A stretch of DNA of 64,000 bases, from assembly GCA_039621445.1 (NCBI GenBank), contig CP154957.1:14128947-14192946 (forward strand), in the 5' to 3' direction. The DNA is from Euglena gracilis (Eukaryota; Euglenida; Euglenophyceae; Euglenales). Under the pieces are notes generated by a model, which was not told the DNA's origin, did no database searches, and saw only the letters and a program-made list of their open reading frames with translations. Made by a program: the position numbers and the translations under genes. Positions 1 through 10,040 of the stretch are shown one piece after another; within the stretch, counting starts at the first letter, position 1; each line of letters begins with the position of its first letter.

Positions 1-1311
1 CGGAGACGGAGTCGGACTGCTCGGTGGCTCGCGGCGGCGGGTTGCTGGTCTGTCTGTGCGTGAACTGAAATTTCTTGGGGGGCGGGCCCTTACCGACTTT
101 TTTGTTCTTTTCCGGGACGGGGGGGCGGGCTCACTGTTGTCTTGTGCTCCGCCTTCGCTGTCCCTTCCTCCTGGATCATTCTTCACCGGAGTCCGAGACA
201 GCTCCGGCTCCGCACAAGACCCCAGTGAGGCTTTGTGCACCATTTTTTGGACAGCAACCCCCGCCTTTTTACCCGCTTCCAACCGCAAATAATGGGAAGA
301 AAAGGCCTGCACTTTTTTCCATTTTCCAATCTGGCACACCTCCTCAGAGGACAAACCTGCCAGTTTATACATGTACACTACTGCCCCCCTGGTGGAGTGG
401 GGGGCCCACTGGGGGGGTACCCCATGTTTATGCAACAATCGTTTCGTCAAACTCCCAATGGTTTTGGCACACAGAGGGGTAAAGAGGGGTTTTAGACTTA
501 ACAACAGAGGCCCCCCTGGGGGGGCACAGTGTGATGTCAAACTGACATATTTTTTCATGTTGAACCAGGGGCAAATATTGGGACATGAAGGAATTTGGGG
601 AATTTCCTCCCACTGAGTCTGTCTCCAACCCTTTCTTTGGACAAGGACAAAAACCTTGCCATCAACCTGGGACACTGTCCTGAAGGTTCTGCTCAAGTCC
701 ACTGAACGATGCAAACAGATGAGTCTGAAACTTAAAATGACTTGGTCTCTCAGATCACTGAGGCACTCTGGGGGAGGTGCTGCTGCCAATTTCTGAAGTA
801 ATGACTCAGGATTCCAAAATGAAGAATACCTGGGGGTGGATGTGTTCCATTTTCTTTTGTAGGGGGCCAACAGGGGTAAAAACCTTAACATGTGAAACCC
901 AGGAAGCTGTACCACAGCACTATAGGCATTCCTGGCTTGAGCCACACTGAAGGTGAAAATTTTAATGATGCCAGAAGCGACTAATTCTGGGCTCATGGTG
1001 CCGAGGTCCATCTGGGACATGACCAAAACTCCCCACAGGAGTCTGAAGGCAGAATCATATCTTGCCAATGACATATTTTGACTTAAGAAATTGTCAACAT
1101 CTGAGGGGGGGATCTGTTGCTTCTGTAACAATTGCCTGACAATAAAATGCAGGCTAGGTGCCATCTTGGCTTTTTCATCGGCTGCCCGTGACAATTCTCG
1201 AAAATGTGGTGGCAAGAGAGAATTCTCAGGGCTGGTGTGTGTGGAATGTGAATTTTTATTAACAGGGGCCACCACACAGCTGAAACCCACAGGGGGCAAA
1301 TCAGAAGACAT
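1..1311 (-). CDS. DIRS-like tyrosine recombinase of element A (partial, runs off window)
   Basis: Integrates circular DIRS cDNA by site-specific recombination. The frame is open from ATG at 1311 to the window edge, at least 437 codons without a stop. Box I arginine lies in LHRSVDLSR near 704, the HSTR motif near 390-400, and the nucleophile tyrosine in SSHYLRL near 290, all in the expected order. The start MSSDLPPVGF aligns with MSVDRTPLGF in element B, supporting this ATG. It overlaps the 3' end of pol by 229 nt in another frame, and element B shows the same overlap. A basic, proline- and serine-rich tail follows the tyrosine. Confidence 0.85.
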   Translation of the reverse strand, partial: MSSDLPPVGFSCVVAPVNKNSHSTHTSPENSLLPPHFRELSRAADEKAKMAPSLHFIVRQLLQKQQIPPSDVDNFLSQNMSLARYDSAFRLLWGVLVMSQMDLGTMSPELVASGIIKIFTFSVAQARNAYSAVVQLPGFHMLRFLPLLAPYKRKWNTSTPRYSSFWNPESLLQKLAAAPPPECLSDLRDQVILSFRLICLHRSVDLSRTFRTVSQVDGKVFVLVQRKGWRQTQWEEIPQIPSCPNICPWFNMKKYVSLTSHCAPPGGPLLLSLKPLFTPLCAKTIGSLTKRLLHKHGVPPQWAPHSTRGAVVYMYKLAGLSSEEVCQIGKWKKVQAFSSHYLRLEAGKKAGVAVQKMVHKASLGSCAEPELSRTPVKNDPGGRDSEGGAQDNSEPAPPSRKRTKKSVRARPPRNFSSRTDRPATRRREPPSSPTPSP

Positions 1312-3056
1312 TTTAGACGTCTGTGTTCCTTTAATCTCAGGAGCCACTGGCTCAGGACAGACCAGGGGGGGTTTGCATAAACCTCTGAGAACATGTCCAG
1401 AGGGCAGTTCAAACTGTCTGTGGCCACTGCCTGAAAATGGCGCCATCGACTCACAAACTGAGGAAATTTGTGATTCCCTGGTGATGCAAACATGTCCACA
1501 GTTTGGTTTATGAATTGCTGGAAAATGTGCATGACTTTTTGAAAATGAAAGGGTTTAAACTGTAATCCCCTGGGTCGAAGTGCCATCTGCTGATGGCATC
1601 GCTTTTCATGCTTTGGGAGGGGGCCCAGTGAACTTGGAGGGTGATGCCCATTTCCATACACCACTTGAGAAAGGGTCTGATGAGTTTGTTCAGGTGGGGT
1701 AGCCTGCCCCCCCCTTTGAGAAGATAGTAGTAGGTAACTTTGTTGTCCACTGTTAGGGACACTGTGTCCTTTTTCCTGGCCAAAGACCTTATAGTGGAGA
1801 TGGCTGTGATCAATTCTTTTACATTGATATGTAAATGAGAGTCTTTTCGCCAAACTTCTTGTAACTGGGTGCCAGCTTGTAGGTCCAGGCCTCCCCAACC
1901 AAAGGTTGAACTGTCTGACTCCAGGTGTCTGGTGGCTGGGCTTGGGAAGGGTCTCCCCCCCAGGTCTGCAGAATTTCCCTGACATCTTGCAGTTGAGTTT
2001 GACCTCCTCTGGGATTGGAACCTGATGATCCCAGCCAAATTTTCCTTTTAGGTTGACAAAACCTACCAAAGTGTCTGTGAATTCCCTGAGGAAGGGCCGC
2101 CCCACCAAGAAGCTTCTTATGCATCCCAAAATTGAGGCCATTTTTCTGCAACTGAGGGACTGGTGTGTGACAAATTTCCCCAGTTCCCTCCGAACCATTT
2201 TCAGTTTTTCCGTCCCCAACTGTAATTTTCCCTGTGCCAGATTGAGGTGGAATCCCAGATGTGGGTGATTTTGGGTGGGTTGAAGGGTTGATTTTTTTGC
2301 TGTTGACTTTGAAACCCCCCTGCAGTAAATCTGCTAGCATGATGGCCAGGTGGTTGCTGACTTGCTTCTGACTGTCTCCTATCAGGAGGATGTCGTCCAG
2401 CTACACAAAGCATAAAAGGCCTTTGGCCCTCCAACGTTTTTCCAGGCATTTCATTAGACTCATGAATTTTTCGGGCAGCACATTTAAACCAAAACAAGCT
2501 GCCTGGAATTCCCAGCATGTGTCTTCCAGAGTCATCCTCATGTAGGGTCTTAGGGCAGGGTTCAACATTAAATGAAAGTAGGCGTCCTTAAGTCTACTTT
2601 CGCACCCCATTGTCCTTTTTTCAGGTGCCTGAAGATGACCTGGATGTTGTCCAGTTTGAAGGGGTGTGGGGAAAAATGCTGGTTCAGCTGGCGACAGTCG
2701 CTGATTAACCGATGTTTTTCCCCCTGAGGCTCTTTTTTGGAGATTACAAACCAAGGGATGGTGTGTTTGGTACCTTCCCAGGGGACTGGTTTTATGGCTC
2801 CTGCCTGAAAATAGTCTTGTAAAATACTTTTTGCCTTTTGTATTTCCACCTTTGATTTTGTTATGGAACATGTGCTGAGGGAGGGGGGTGACTCCCAAGG
2901 GGGGGTTACCCCCTGTGTGATGAGTTGCAACACCCTGGGGGGGGCAACCTTTTGCCACCATGGCAGCTGCTCCTGAAGCCTCTGAAACAGAGGCACTCCC
3001 AGAAAGTGCTCCTCTGTCAGCAGCAGAACCTCGGTGATCTGTTCCACAGATCTCAA
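1083..3056 (-). pseudogene. Reverse transcriptase-RNase H (pol) of DIRS-like element A, broken
   Basis: Copies element RNA and removes it from the hybrid. The RT N-terminal part (about 3056-2570) has the ISKKEPQGEKHRLISDCRQL block and KVDL. After a frameshift comes DAYFHL, then AACFGLNVLPEKF. The YxDD box reads V-stop-LDDILL: the tyrosine position is TAG at 2403-2401. RNase H (about 2040-1500) shows FGWGGLDLQ, INVKEL and TVDNKV. The DIRS-typical C-terminal module has VDMFASPGNHKFPQFVSRW and VYANPPWSV and ends at 1083. Several frame changes make this copy non-functional as read. Confidence 0.85.
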
Positions 3057-3565
3057 GCTTGCAGATGTCTTGGCTTCTGCCCCTCAGGGCTGGTTGACTT
3101 TGTGGCACAATGCCCAGCTCTGGCGGACACAATGTCCTTTTGGGACTTGATGATTTCTGATCTGAAAAGGAAGGAGCAATACTTCCTGGCAAATTGTTGG
3201 GCAAACCATTTTCCTCCTTTGGACTTGCCTTTCCCTTTGGGGCCAGACCGCCATGGTCTCGGTTGCCAATTTGTTGGCCATTGCTTGAACTTCCACCCTT
3301 TTCCACCTGTGGGGGTGGGAAAATGCCACATGGGGAACTCACACCTGAAGGGGGATTTGATACCCTCTTTTTTGATGCCAGCTTGGGCTTTGGCCATTTT
3401 GATGTCTTCAGGGGTGAACAGGCCATTTCCTGGCTGTATGGTCTGAGGGATGCTCCTCCTCTTCCTCTCCTTGACAATGTCTCCTTCACAACCAGCCACA
3501 TATGCGAATATTTGTTGGCTCAAACCCAATACGTCTTCAGGGGCTCCTTGTAAGGTGCAGTGCAG
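3053..3565 (-). pseudogene. Gag/pol-N region of element A, 3' piece after element B insertion
   Basis: Starts exactly where element B ends. It encodes LHCTLQGAPEDVLGLSQQ, a basic stretch and a lysine/glycine-rich region, and stops at 3053 just before RT. No named domain is recognisable. The role is inferred from position upstream of RT. In frame it continues the piece at 9804-10040 if element B is removed. Confidence 0.6.
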
Positions 3566-3722
3566 CTCGGACTCCCACGACAGAGGAAGGGGGAGGAAGG
3601 GACCAAGAGGGCGAAGCACGAAGATGGTGAGGTCCTGCTTTCCTTGCCGGCTATTCTGTTCTGGTGTGTTTGTGCGTGCGCGGGGGGGCTTCTTACTGCG
3701 CCTTTGTTGCCGGAGTTGGCGA
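3566..3722 (-). repeat. 3' inverted terminal repeat of DIRS-like element B
   Basis: Plus 3624-3720 is the near-perfect reverse complement of plus 9684-9780, including a G7 run within CGCGGGGGGGCTTC. About 59 further bases (3566-3624) form the unique 3' tip. Confidence 0.85.
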
Positions 3723-3863
3723 TGATGAGGCCTACCTTGGCGAAGCTGAACCGTCGTGGCCCCGCCCCCCCCCTCTCCCATGGCTGCTTGGTTGGGGGTC
3801 CCCTTTCTGGTTGGGATGTCTTTCTTTTTCTGCTGATTTTTTGGGTGGGAGGGTTGGGCTCAC

Positions 3864-3962
3864 CATCTTCTTGTGCTTCGTCCTCTTGGTCCCTTCCTCC
3901 CCCTTCCTCTGTCGTGGGAGTCCGAGACCATTCGGGCTCCGCACTGCGAGATGGTGAGGTAC
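3864..3962. repeat. Internal complementary region of DIRS-like element B
   Basis: Plus 3866-3930 repeats, inverted, the 3' tip of the element at 3566-3624. It is followed directly by plus 3931-3962, the inverse of the 5' tip at 9772-9803. In DIRS elements this segment templates end joining during circle formation. Confidence 0.85.
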
Positions 3963-4824
3963 TGTGCACCCCCCTTTGGGCCATAATTGTTTGAATTTTT
4001 GATACGACTCCAAGTCGCAAATAATGAGCTTGGAAGGCCCCAAAATTTTTCCTCTGACCCAACTGCTGGACTTCTTCCACTTGCAAACCCGCATTTTTCC
4101 ACCATAAAACCCCAGCTCCTCTGGTGCTGTGGGGTTTCCAGTGGGTGGTGTCTACCCCCCCCCTCTTGCAGAATTTCTTTGGTAAGAGAATTCACTCTTT
4201 CTGATGTCAAAGGTCTTTTGCCATCCAAAGACCATAACAAATTATTTTTGTGCCAAACCATGTGGGCTGTCCTTTCCACATACTCTTTCATTCAATGCCA
4301 CGGGCTTATGAGGGGGGTGTGTGGCAAATTAAAAACTTCCTCCCATCTTGGGAATTGCCACCCTTTCCTTTGCAATAAAATGAAAATTTTTTCACCCACG
4401 AAACTGATTTTTCGCTGTGTCCTGGCTAGATCAACCCCCCTGTGGAGGGCCAAAAGCCTCCAACAGATGATGAGTCTGTTTCTCAGCTCTTTCACAGAGA
4501 GTTCTGAGAGGGGTTTCGATTGTCTGATCATGTTGTCTAGCAAATCAGTGGGGTCCCAAAAATGGTCATACTTGCAGACATTGGAATTCCACTTTCTTTT
4601 CGATGGAGACAAAGGAGGGGAAAACCTCAATGACCCAAACCCTGGGAGTAACAATGCTGCTGCATATGCATTTCGTGCAGTGTTGAGGCTGTGAGCAGCC
4701 AGATCAAGGATGGCCTCAGCCATCTTGTGGACTGTGCAATCCTGCAGGGGCACCCCTTTGTGCAACAATTGGCCCATCAAAGCCCTGAAGGCTGAGTCAT
4801 ATCTTTTGACATTTCCCTGATTTT

Positions 4825-7258
4825 TTATGTAAGTGTCGATACTGGACATCGAAATTTCCTGGGATTGTAATATTTGCCTGACACAATCAAGCAGGCCAAA
4901 TTCCACCTTGGGGGGGGCATCTCCTCCCCCCAGCAGTTGGTGAACAAACCCCATTGGGGGGGTACCAACAAAACTTTGCTGCCTGGCTGCCTGATTGACA
5001 TTAATTGGCGCCACCATGATGTTGAAGCCCAGTGGGGTACGATCAACAGACATTTCAGGTCTGGGTTTAGCATCAATCTCTGAACCCACTGGGGAATGAT
5101 GCTCCAGGGGGGGTTTGCATAAACTGGGGGAGGCCCCTCAAATCTGCCCTTAAGGCATCCACCAGCAAAGCCCCTTGGTGGGGGTATCGACAAACAAACT
5201 TGGGGAATTTTTTGTTGCTGGGTGTGCAAAACATGTCCACCTCTGGGGATATTTTCATTCTGAAAAATTGAAGAATTTGGTGAAAGATGTTCGGGTTTAG
5301 GGTATAATCCCCTGGGTCCTTTTGCTCTCTGGTCAAGGAGTCTGCCAATTGCTCCTTTGTGGGAACCCAAACCACCTGCAAATTGATTTGCTTTTCTTGG
5401 CAATGATACAGCAGGGGTTTTAAGATGGAATTTAGGTATGGATTTTTGCCTCCCCACTTTGTTAAATAACTTACAGCCACCTGGCTGTCCACATGAAGCA
5501 CAATTGTTTGCTTTGGTTTGGCTAGTGCTTTTACAGTTTCCACTGCAGCTTGTAATTCTTTTTGATTGATATGAAGGACATGCAGGTCCCTCCAAAAATC
5601 CTGCACCTTTTGGCCTGAAGCCTTGTCCAGCCCCCCCCACTGCCATGTGCTGCTGTCTGAAAAGGGATTCTGAGAGGCCTGGGATTGAAATGCCCTGCCA
5701 ACACCTGGCTGTAAAAATGCCTTTAATTCCACAATTTGCTCCTTGACCCCCTGGGGAATGGTTAGGGTGTGGTCCCAACCCCACTTTGTGTGCAGGTCCA
5801 CCATTTTGCAAAGTTGATCTGTCAGAATTCTGAGAAAAGGCATTGATACTAAATAGCTTCTGACTTGACCCACAATCGAACTGAGTTTCCTGCAGCTCAT
5901 TTTGTGTGCTGTGAGCACCTTGCCTAGCTCCTTTCTGAGGGATTTTAGCTTTTCTTGAGGAATTTCTAATTGGCCTTTTTTCAGATTGATTCACTGGCCC
6001 AAATGCTTTATTTCCTGTGTTAGTTCCAGACAGGATTTGGGGAGGTTTAATCTGAAACCTGCCAGTAAAAGGTCTCGTTTTATTTCTGACAAATGTTGGG
6101 CTGCTGTCTGTTTGCTGGGGGCTAACAGCAAAATGTCGTCCAGGTAGATGAAAACCACCTTTCCCTCCTTTCTCCATTTTCTTTCCCAGACTCTCATGAG
6201 AGTCATAAACTTTTGTGGCAGGCTGCTGATGCCAAAGCATGCAGCCTGAAACTGCCACGTTTCCCCCCCCCACTTGCATGCAAACATGTTTTTCCAGGTT
6301 GCTGTGCAGCTTTAGGTGAAAATAAGCATCTTTCAGATCGATTTTCCCACAGAACCAACCCTTTTTTAAATATGGGAAAATGTTTCCCATGTGTTCCAAT
6401 CTGAACTTCTGGGGGGTGAAGTGGAGATTTAACTGTCGACAATCTGAGATTAATCTTTATTTTGTCTTTTCCCCCTCTTTTTTGGAAATGATGAAATAAG
6501 GGACAAAATGTTTTGCCTCCTCTGGGGGGATTTGCCTGGTTGCCCCTGCACATTCGTATTCCCTCAGAATTTTCTGGGCAGTCATTATTTCTTGGGGAGT
6601 TTTGAAGGGAACTTTTAAGGACATCTGAGGGGGGAGGGAAGATCTGCCCTGACCCCTTCCCTTATCAGGTTTAATACCTCTGTGCTGGCTCCTGCCTTGA
6701 CCCAATGGGGAATGCTGGCCTGTAGGGCCTTGTAGGGGGGCACCCCTGGGTGTAATGTGTCTGGGGATTCCACAGGCCCCATCACTGGGGTCCTTCCCCC
6801 TGGCTGCCCCATCACTGGGGCCCCCTCTGGCTGCCATCACTGGGGCTGCAGTTGGCCCTGCCATAGGGCTTCCCAAAGACAGGCTTTCCCCCTGTTTTTG
6901 AATAATGGGGGAAGGTCTGTGTCTGTGGTGGGGTGGTACATATAATGCTGGGCTGATTATCTTCTGGGGGGGGGCCTGCCTGAGCCAATCTTGGGCCTCC
7001 CCCCCAAGGGCTGATGTGTTGTGGATGTTCTGGATGGTATTGGCCACCATTTGCCTTCAGGGCCCTTTGGCCTCCAGTGGCACTCAGGCCTGCTTGGCCT
7101 CCATTGGCCTTTTCTCCAGGACTTCTCTGTCCTTCTGGATTCCCCATATAGGCCACCATGGCCTGTTTTTGGCATTGTCTTGCTGCACCTGGGGGGTTTG
7201 TGTTGGAAAATGTTGTGGGGAAAGTTGGACATACCTGTCCCCAATGGGCTCTTTCCAA
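4825..7258 (-). pseudogene. Reverse transcriptase-RNase H (pol) of DIRS-like element B, frameshifted
   Basis: RT motifs lie across three frames: FIISKKEGEKTK (about 6500), KIDLKDAYFHLKL (about 6330), then AACFGISSLPQKFM and an intact IYLDDILLLAP (about 6150). RNase H follows at about 5920-5250 with WGGLDKASGQ, INQKEL and LHVDSQVAVSYL. The DIRS C-terminal module has VDMFCTPSNKKFPKFV and VYANPPWSIIPQWV, with a stop at 4825, giving 229 nt overlap with the recombinase start. Frame changes coincide with C/G runs, for example near 6260 and 5640. Upstream 7258-6700 is glutamine- and proline-rich without a recognised domain. Confidence 0.83.
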
Positions 7259-7403
7259 CTGGCTGCCATAGCCTTGCCCCTTGTGGGCGCTGGGAAAGAA
7301 TTAAGAGTCCAGCAGAGGAATTAGGAATTACACAAAATTCTGTCTGTGTTTGTGTTTACAGTGGCAAGCAGCATGTCGTGAGACAGGTTGGTTTTACCCT
7401 CCT

Positions 7404-7692
7404 GCCACAGACATTTGTAGGGTCTTTCCCCAGGTACTTGACACACTGCCTCAAATTTTCCTTTTCAATCTGCTCCTCCCTGCGCCTTGATTCCTCCATC
7501 AGCCAATTCATTGCGCCAAACCTTCCCAAAACCACAGCAAGAAACAAACCAGAAGTCAAAGCCCCAAAGGGTTCATACTGCTTGCCACCTGCACAAAGTT
7601 ACAGATGACAGATTGTGGAATGTACAAATTAGGAATCTCTGGCCTGGCTCTGCTTAATTCTGCTGCACATCTGGGAGCGAATCCCACACTCC
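7404..7692. repeat. 289-bp direct repeat, copy 1, inside element B
   Basis: Appears identical to 8698-8986, from GCCACAGACATTTG to GAGCGAATCCCACAC. It carries the end of the gag region and the start of the next ORF. Confidence 0.9.
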
Positions 7693-8110
7693 CCTCCTCA
7701 AAAAGCTTCCCAAGCTATGTCAGCCTTTGGCATCTGAAAGTCGCTCAAAGATGGGCTTCACCTGTGCCACCTGCCTTTCCACCGCCCTACAGCCACACAA
7801 GTCGTTTTTCGAGCAATTGCCGACCCCACCATGCCACACCCGTGCATGCCGTGGCCCACTGCCTGCGGTTTGTGCACAGGGGGCAATTGGTTCCCTGGAG
7901 CAATGGCTACCTGAGCAATCGTCGAAGACGTGCCACCAGGGCCTGCCACACAGGGGGGGGGGGGGTTGGGGCAAAAGTTACCTGGGCAATCATCCCGGAA
8001 GATGTGCCACCAGGACTTGCCACACAAACCGGCATGCCACTGAAAATTCGACCCGGAGCTTTCGACAGGGGGCAAAAAGAACAAGGCAATCAGGTTAACA
8101 CCCGGTCCGC
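7693..8110. other. Spacer of element B between the two 289-bp repeats, no convincing gene
   Basis: Contains repeated words of the type GTGCCACC, TGCCACAC and GGCAATTGG and one C/G homopolymer. No frame looks coding. Confidence 0.4.
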
Positions 8111-8854
8111 TTAGTCGTCGAGTCGCTTGGCAGCCTTAAGCTTCAGCCTTCTCCTTCTCCGCTTCCAACTGGTCGTCTCATTCTTCACTCTTGACTTTGG
8201 TTCGTCTGCACCTGGCTCAGCCACATCCTTCTTCGGGACTTCCCAGTTGAACGGTTCTTCCTCGTCGGTGGACTCGCATCTGACCTTTGACAGCCCCTTC
8301 TGGTTTGCTGCTTGCACTGCATCACCAGCATGTACACCTGTGGCATGCACAGCTTGAGCATCTTCTCCATCACCACTTCTGGCATGCAATGGGTCCCCAT
8401 GGCCCAGCTGTACATCACCACATCCGCCTTCATCAACTTCAATGTCACCATGTCCAGGGCTGTAATGCCCGATGCTGGCATTACACACCTCAGCATTCCT
8501 TGACTTGTCATCTTCAGCATGCACAACTTGGACATCTCTGCAAGGCTCATGAACCCTTTGTGTAGGGGGGGGGCCAATCTGGCCCCCACTTTGTCTTTGC
8601 CATTGGCAGATCTGACATTTGCAGGTTTTTCTGTAGCAATTCTTGTACTCCCCAGCCAGCATGAATCCTTCCCTTTCAGCTACCTTCAGCGCCCAGGGGC
8701 CACAGACATTTGTAGGGTCTTTCCCCAGGTACTTGACACACTGCCTCAAATTTTCCTTTTCAATCTGCTCCTCCCTGCGCCTTGATTCCTCCATCAGCCA
8801 ATTCATTGCGCCAAACCTTCCCAAAACCACAGCAAGAAACAAACCAGAAGTCAA
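8111..8854 (-). CDS. Element B accessory or gag ORF with a cysteine cluster
   Basis: Open for 248 codons but with no ATG at its upstream end (first ATG near 8808, in AMNWLMEES), so it may be read as an extension of the upstream gag frame. Residues include an amphipathic EESRRREEQIEKENLRQC segment, a cysteine cluster CYRKTCKCQIC, then an unusual acidic, histidine- and valine-rich stretch and a basic tail KRRRRRLKLKAAKRL. The cluster is not a canonical CCHC knuckle. Nucleic-acid binding is inferred from the basic tail and position. Confidence 0.5.
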   Translation of the reverse strand: MTSGLFLAVVLGRFGAMNWLMEESRRREEQIEKENLRQCVKYLGKDPTNVCGPWALKVAEREGFMLAGEYKNCYRKTCKCQICQWQRQSGGQIGPPPTQRVHEPCRDVQVVHAEDDKSRNAEVCNASIGHYSPGHGDIEVDEGGCGDVQLGHGDPLHARSGDGEDAQAVHATGVHAGDAVQAANQKGLSKVRCESTDEEEPFNWEVPKKDVAEPGADEPKSRVKNETTSWKRRRRRLKLKAAKRLDD

Positions 8855-8986
8855 AGCCCCAAAGGGTTCATACTGCTTGCCACCTGCACAAAGTTACAGA
8901 TGACAGATTGTGGAATGTACAAATTAGGAATCTCTGGCCTGGCTCTGCTTAATTCTGCTGCACATCTGGGAGCGAATCCCACACCC
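8698..8986. repeat. 289-bp direct repeat, copy 2, inside element B
   Basis: Second copy of 7404-7692. The flanks differ on both sides, so only this block is duplicated. Confidence 0.9.
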
Positions 8987-9535
8987 TGGGCCCACTGCCC
9001 TCTTGAATAATGGCTGCCATAGCCTTGATTCTGGACCCCAGGTCCTTCTGGATGATGGCTGCCATAGCCATGATGACTTGACTCCTTTGGATTTCTGATA
9101 TTTGTTGAAAGGCTGGCATAGCCCTTGTTTTGCCCCCTGGAAGGGGGGGGACGTAGAAGAAGGGGGGGAGTCTGTTGGACCTGTGATGGTATTTCCCTTC
9201 TGTCTTCTTGTCCTCCTGACCACAGTTGTCCAGGGTCCATGGCCGTCGTTGAGCTGTTGGATTCGAACTTTTTCTGGGAGATTGGAAAGAGGGGGGGTTG
9301 CGACGGCCACGGACTGGTGTTCTGCTGCTGCTCCGTCATCGTCTCCAGCGCCTGCTGCTCCTCTCCTCTTCTCCGTCTCAGATTCTTTCTTTGAAATTCC
9401 TTGCAGTGTCGCTTGTTCCATGTTGGTTGCTCTGGCGCCTGCTGGAACTCCATCTTCTTCAGCTTCTGCAGCCTTTGCCGGGGTTCTTTCTTGCTCCGCT
9501 GGGCCGCTGGACACCAGGTATGTTGCATCTTTCAT
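8851..9535 (-). CDS. Gag-like ORF of DIRS-like element B
   Basis: ATG at 9535 (MKDATYLVSSGP) opens a frame to 8924. It contains an alanine/glutamate-rich start, a basic segment SKKESETEKRR, and VRIQQLNDGHGPWTTVV followed by RRTRRQKGN. After a G9 run at about 9139-9147 the alternate frame, ending at 8851, looks more coding, with two GYGSHH/GYGSHY repeats, so a homopolymer frameshift is likely here. No standard capsid domain is visible. Gag is inferred from first position after the 5' terminal repeat. Confidence 0.55.
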
Positions 9536-9683
9536 GGAAATCAAAACTTTCTTCCTCCGCCTTTCTATATGGTCTTGAATTGTTCTTCCTCCGCTGTATT
9601 GATTGGTCGATGTGGTGAACGTTGTTGAACTCGTTGAGTTGAAAGTCTTTCTCCTTGAGGTCGAAGGGCAGAATTAAGAATCA

Positions 9684-9803
9684 GCCAACTCCGGCAACAA
9701 AAAGCAGTAAGAAGCCCCCCCGCGCACGCACAAACACACCAGAACAGAACAGCCGGCAAGGAAAGCAGGACCTCACCATCTCGCAGTGCGGAGCCCGAAT
9801 GGT
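9684..9803 (-). repeat. 5' inverted terminal repeat of DIRS-like element B
   Basis: Reverse complement of 3624-3720. Its outermost 32 bases recur inverted in the internal complementary region at 3931-3962. Confidence 0.85.
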
Positions 9804-10040
9804 CGCTGCCAAGATACGCAGTATATTCAAGAACTTCTGCTGGACTGCACGCAGGGTGCGGTCATACCCACTCTTACCGTCTTGACGGTGGTTGTTTTCC
9901 TCCGCTTTGGGCTTCAGGGTTTTCCAGGTGGGTATCTGTTCCAGCAAACTTCGTACGTCCAACCGTAAGTCCCCAGACTGTACCTGTGTCCATATCCTCT
10001 CCAGGTCCCCCGGCAGTGCCTCCTCGGCCGTCTTCCAGCC
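9804..10040 (-). pseudogene. Gag region of element A, 5' piece upstream of element B
   Basis: Encodes a clean coding-like segment including LRLDVRSLLEQIPTWKTLK and AVQQKFLNILRILAA. It is cut at 9804 by element B. Joined to 3565 the codons continue as ILAA-LHCTLQGAPEDV without a frame change. Upstream it merges into the 47-bp minisatellite, so the true start is unknown. Confidence 0.65.

Larger units (their letters stand above)
1..3565 (-). mobile_element. DIRS-like retrotransposon A, 3' portion (interrupted by element B)
   Basis: Coding order on the minus strand is gag-like region, reverse transcriptase, RNase H, then tyrosine recombinase, the order of DIRS-type elements. The 3' end lies beyond base 1. 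The 5' gag part continues at 9804-about 10040, because element B is inserted between 3565 and 9804. Plus-strand 140-240 resembles the internal complementary region of element B. The pol region is broken by frameshifts and a stop, while the recombinase frame is still open. Confidence 0.85.
3520..5053 (-). pseudogene. Tyrosine recombinase of DIRS-like element B (one stop, one frameshift)
   Basis: Start ATG is at 5053 (MSVDRTPLGF), matching element A. The N-terminal core-binding part contains KRYDSAFRALMGQLL and RNAYAAALLLPGF. The catalytic arginine is in LHRGVDLARTQ (about 4430). A single in-frame TGA at 4294-4292 is followed at once by MKEYVERTAHMVWHKNN. After a C9 run near 4155-4163 the frame shifts, then HSTRGAG (about 4115) and FQAHYLRL (about 4025) supply the H-x-x-R and tyrosine motifs. 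The basic tail runs into the terminal repeat and stops at 3520. Confidence 0.82.
3566..9803 (-). mobile_element. DIRS-like retrotransposon B, full-length, inserted in element A
   Basis: 6,238 bp, coding on the minus strand: gag-like ORFs, RT-RNase H, tyrosine recombinase. The 5' edge (plus 9803) begins ACCATTCGGGCTCC on the coding strand. The 3' edge (plus 3566) ends GTGGGAGTCCGAG. These two edges are found fused head to tail, inverted, at plus 3866-3962, which is the DIRS internal complementary region. Host DNA on both sides is element A in one frame with no target duplication, as expected for recombinase-mediated insertion. Homopolymer frameshifts and a stop suggest this copy is dead. Confidence 0.88.

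Noticed and set aside
7356-7559. Separate small gene MTSGLFLAVV...
   Set aside because: It is the truncated duplicate of the ORF beginning at 8854, created by the 289-bp repeat.
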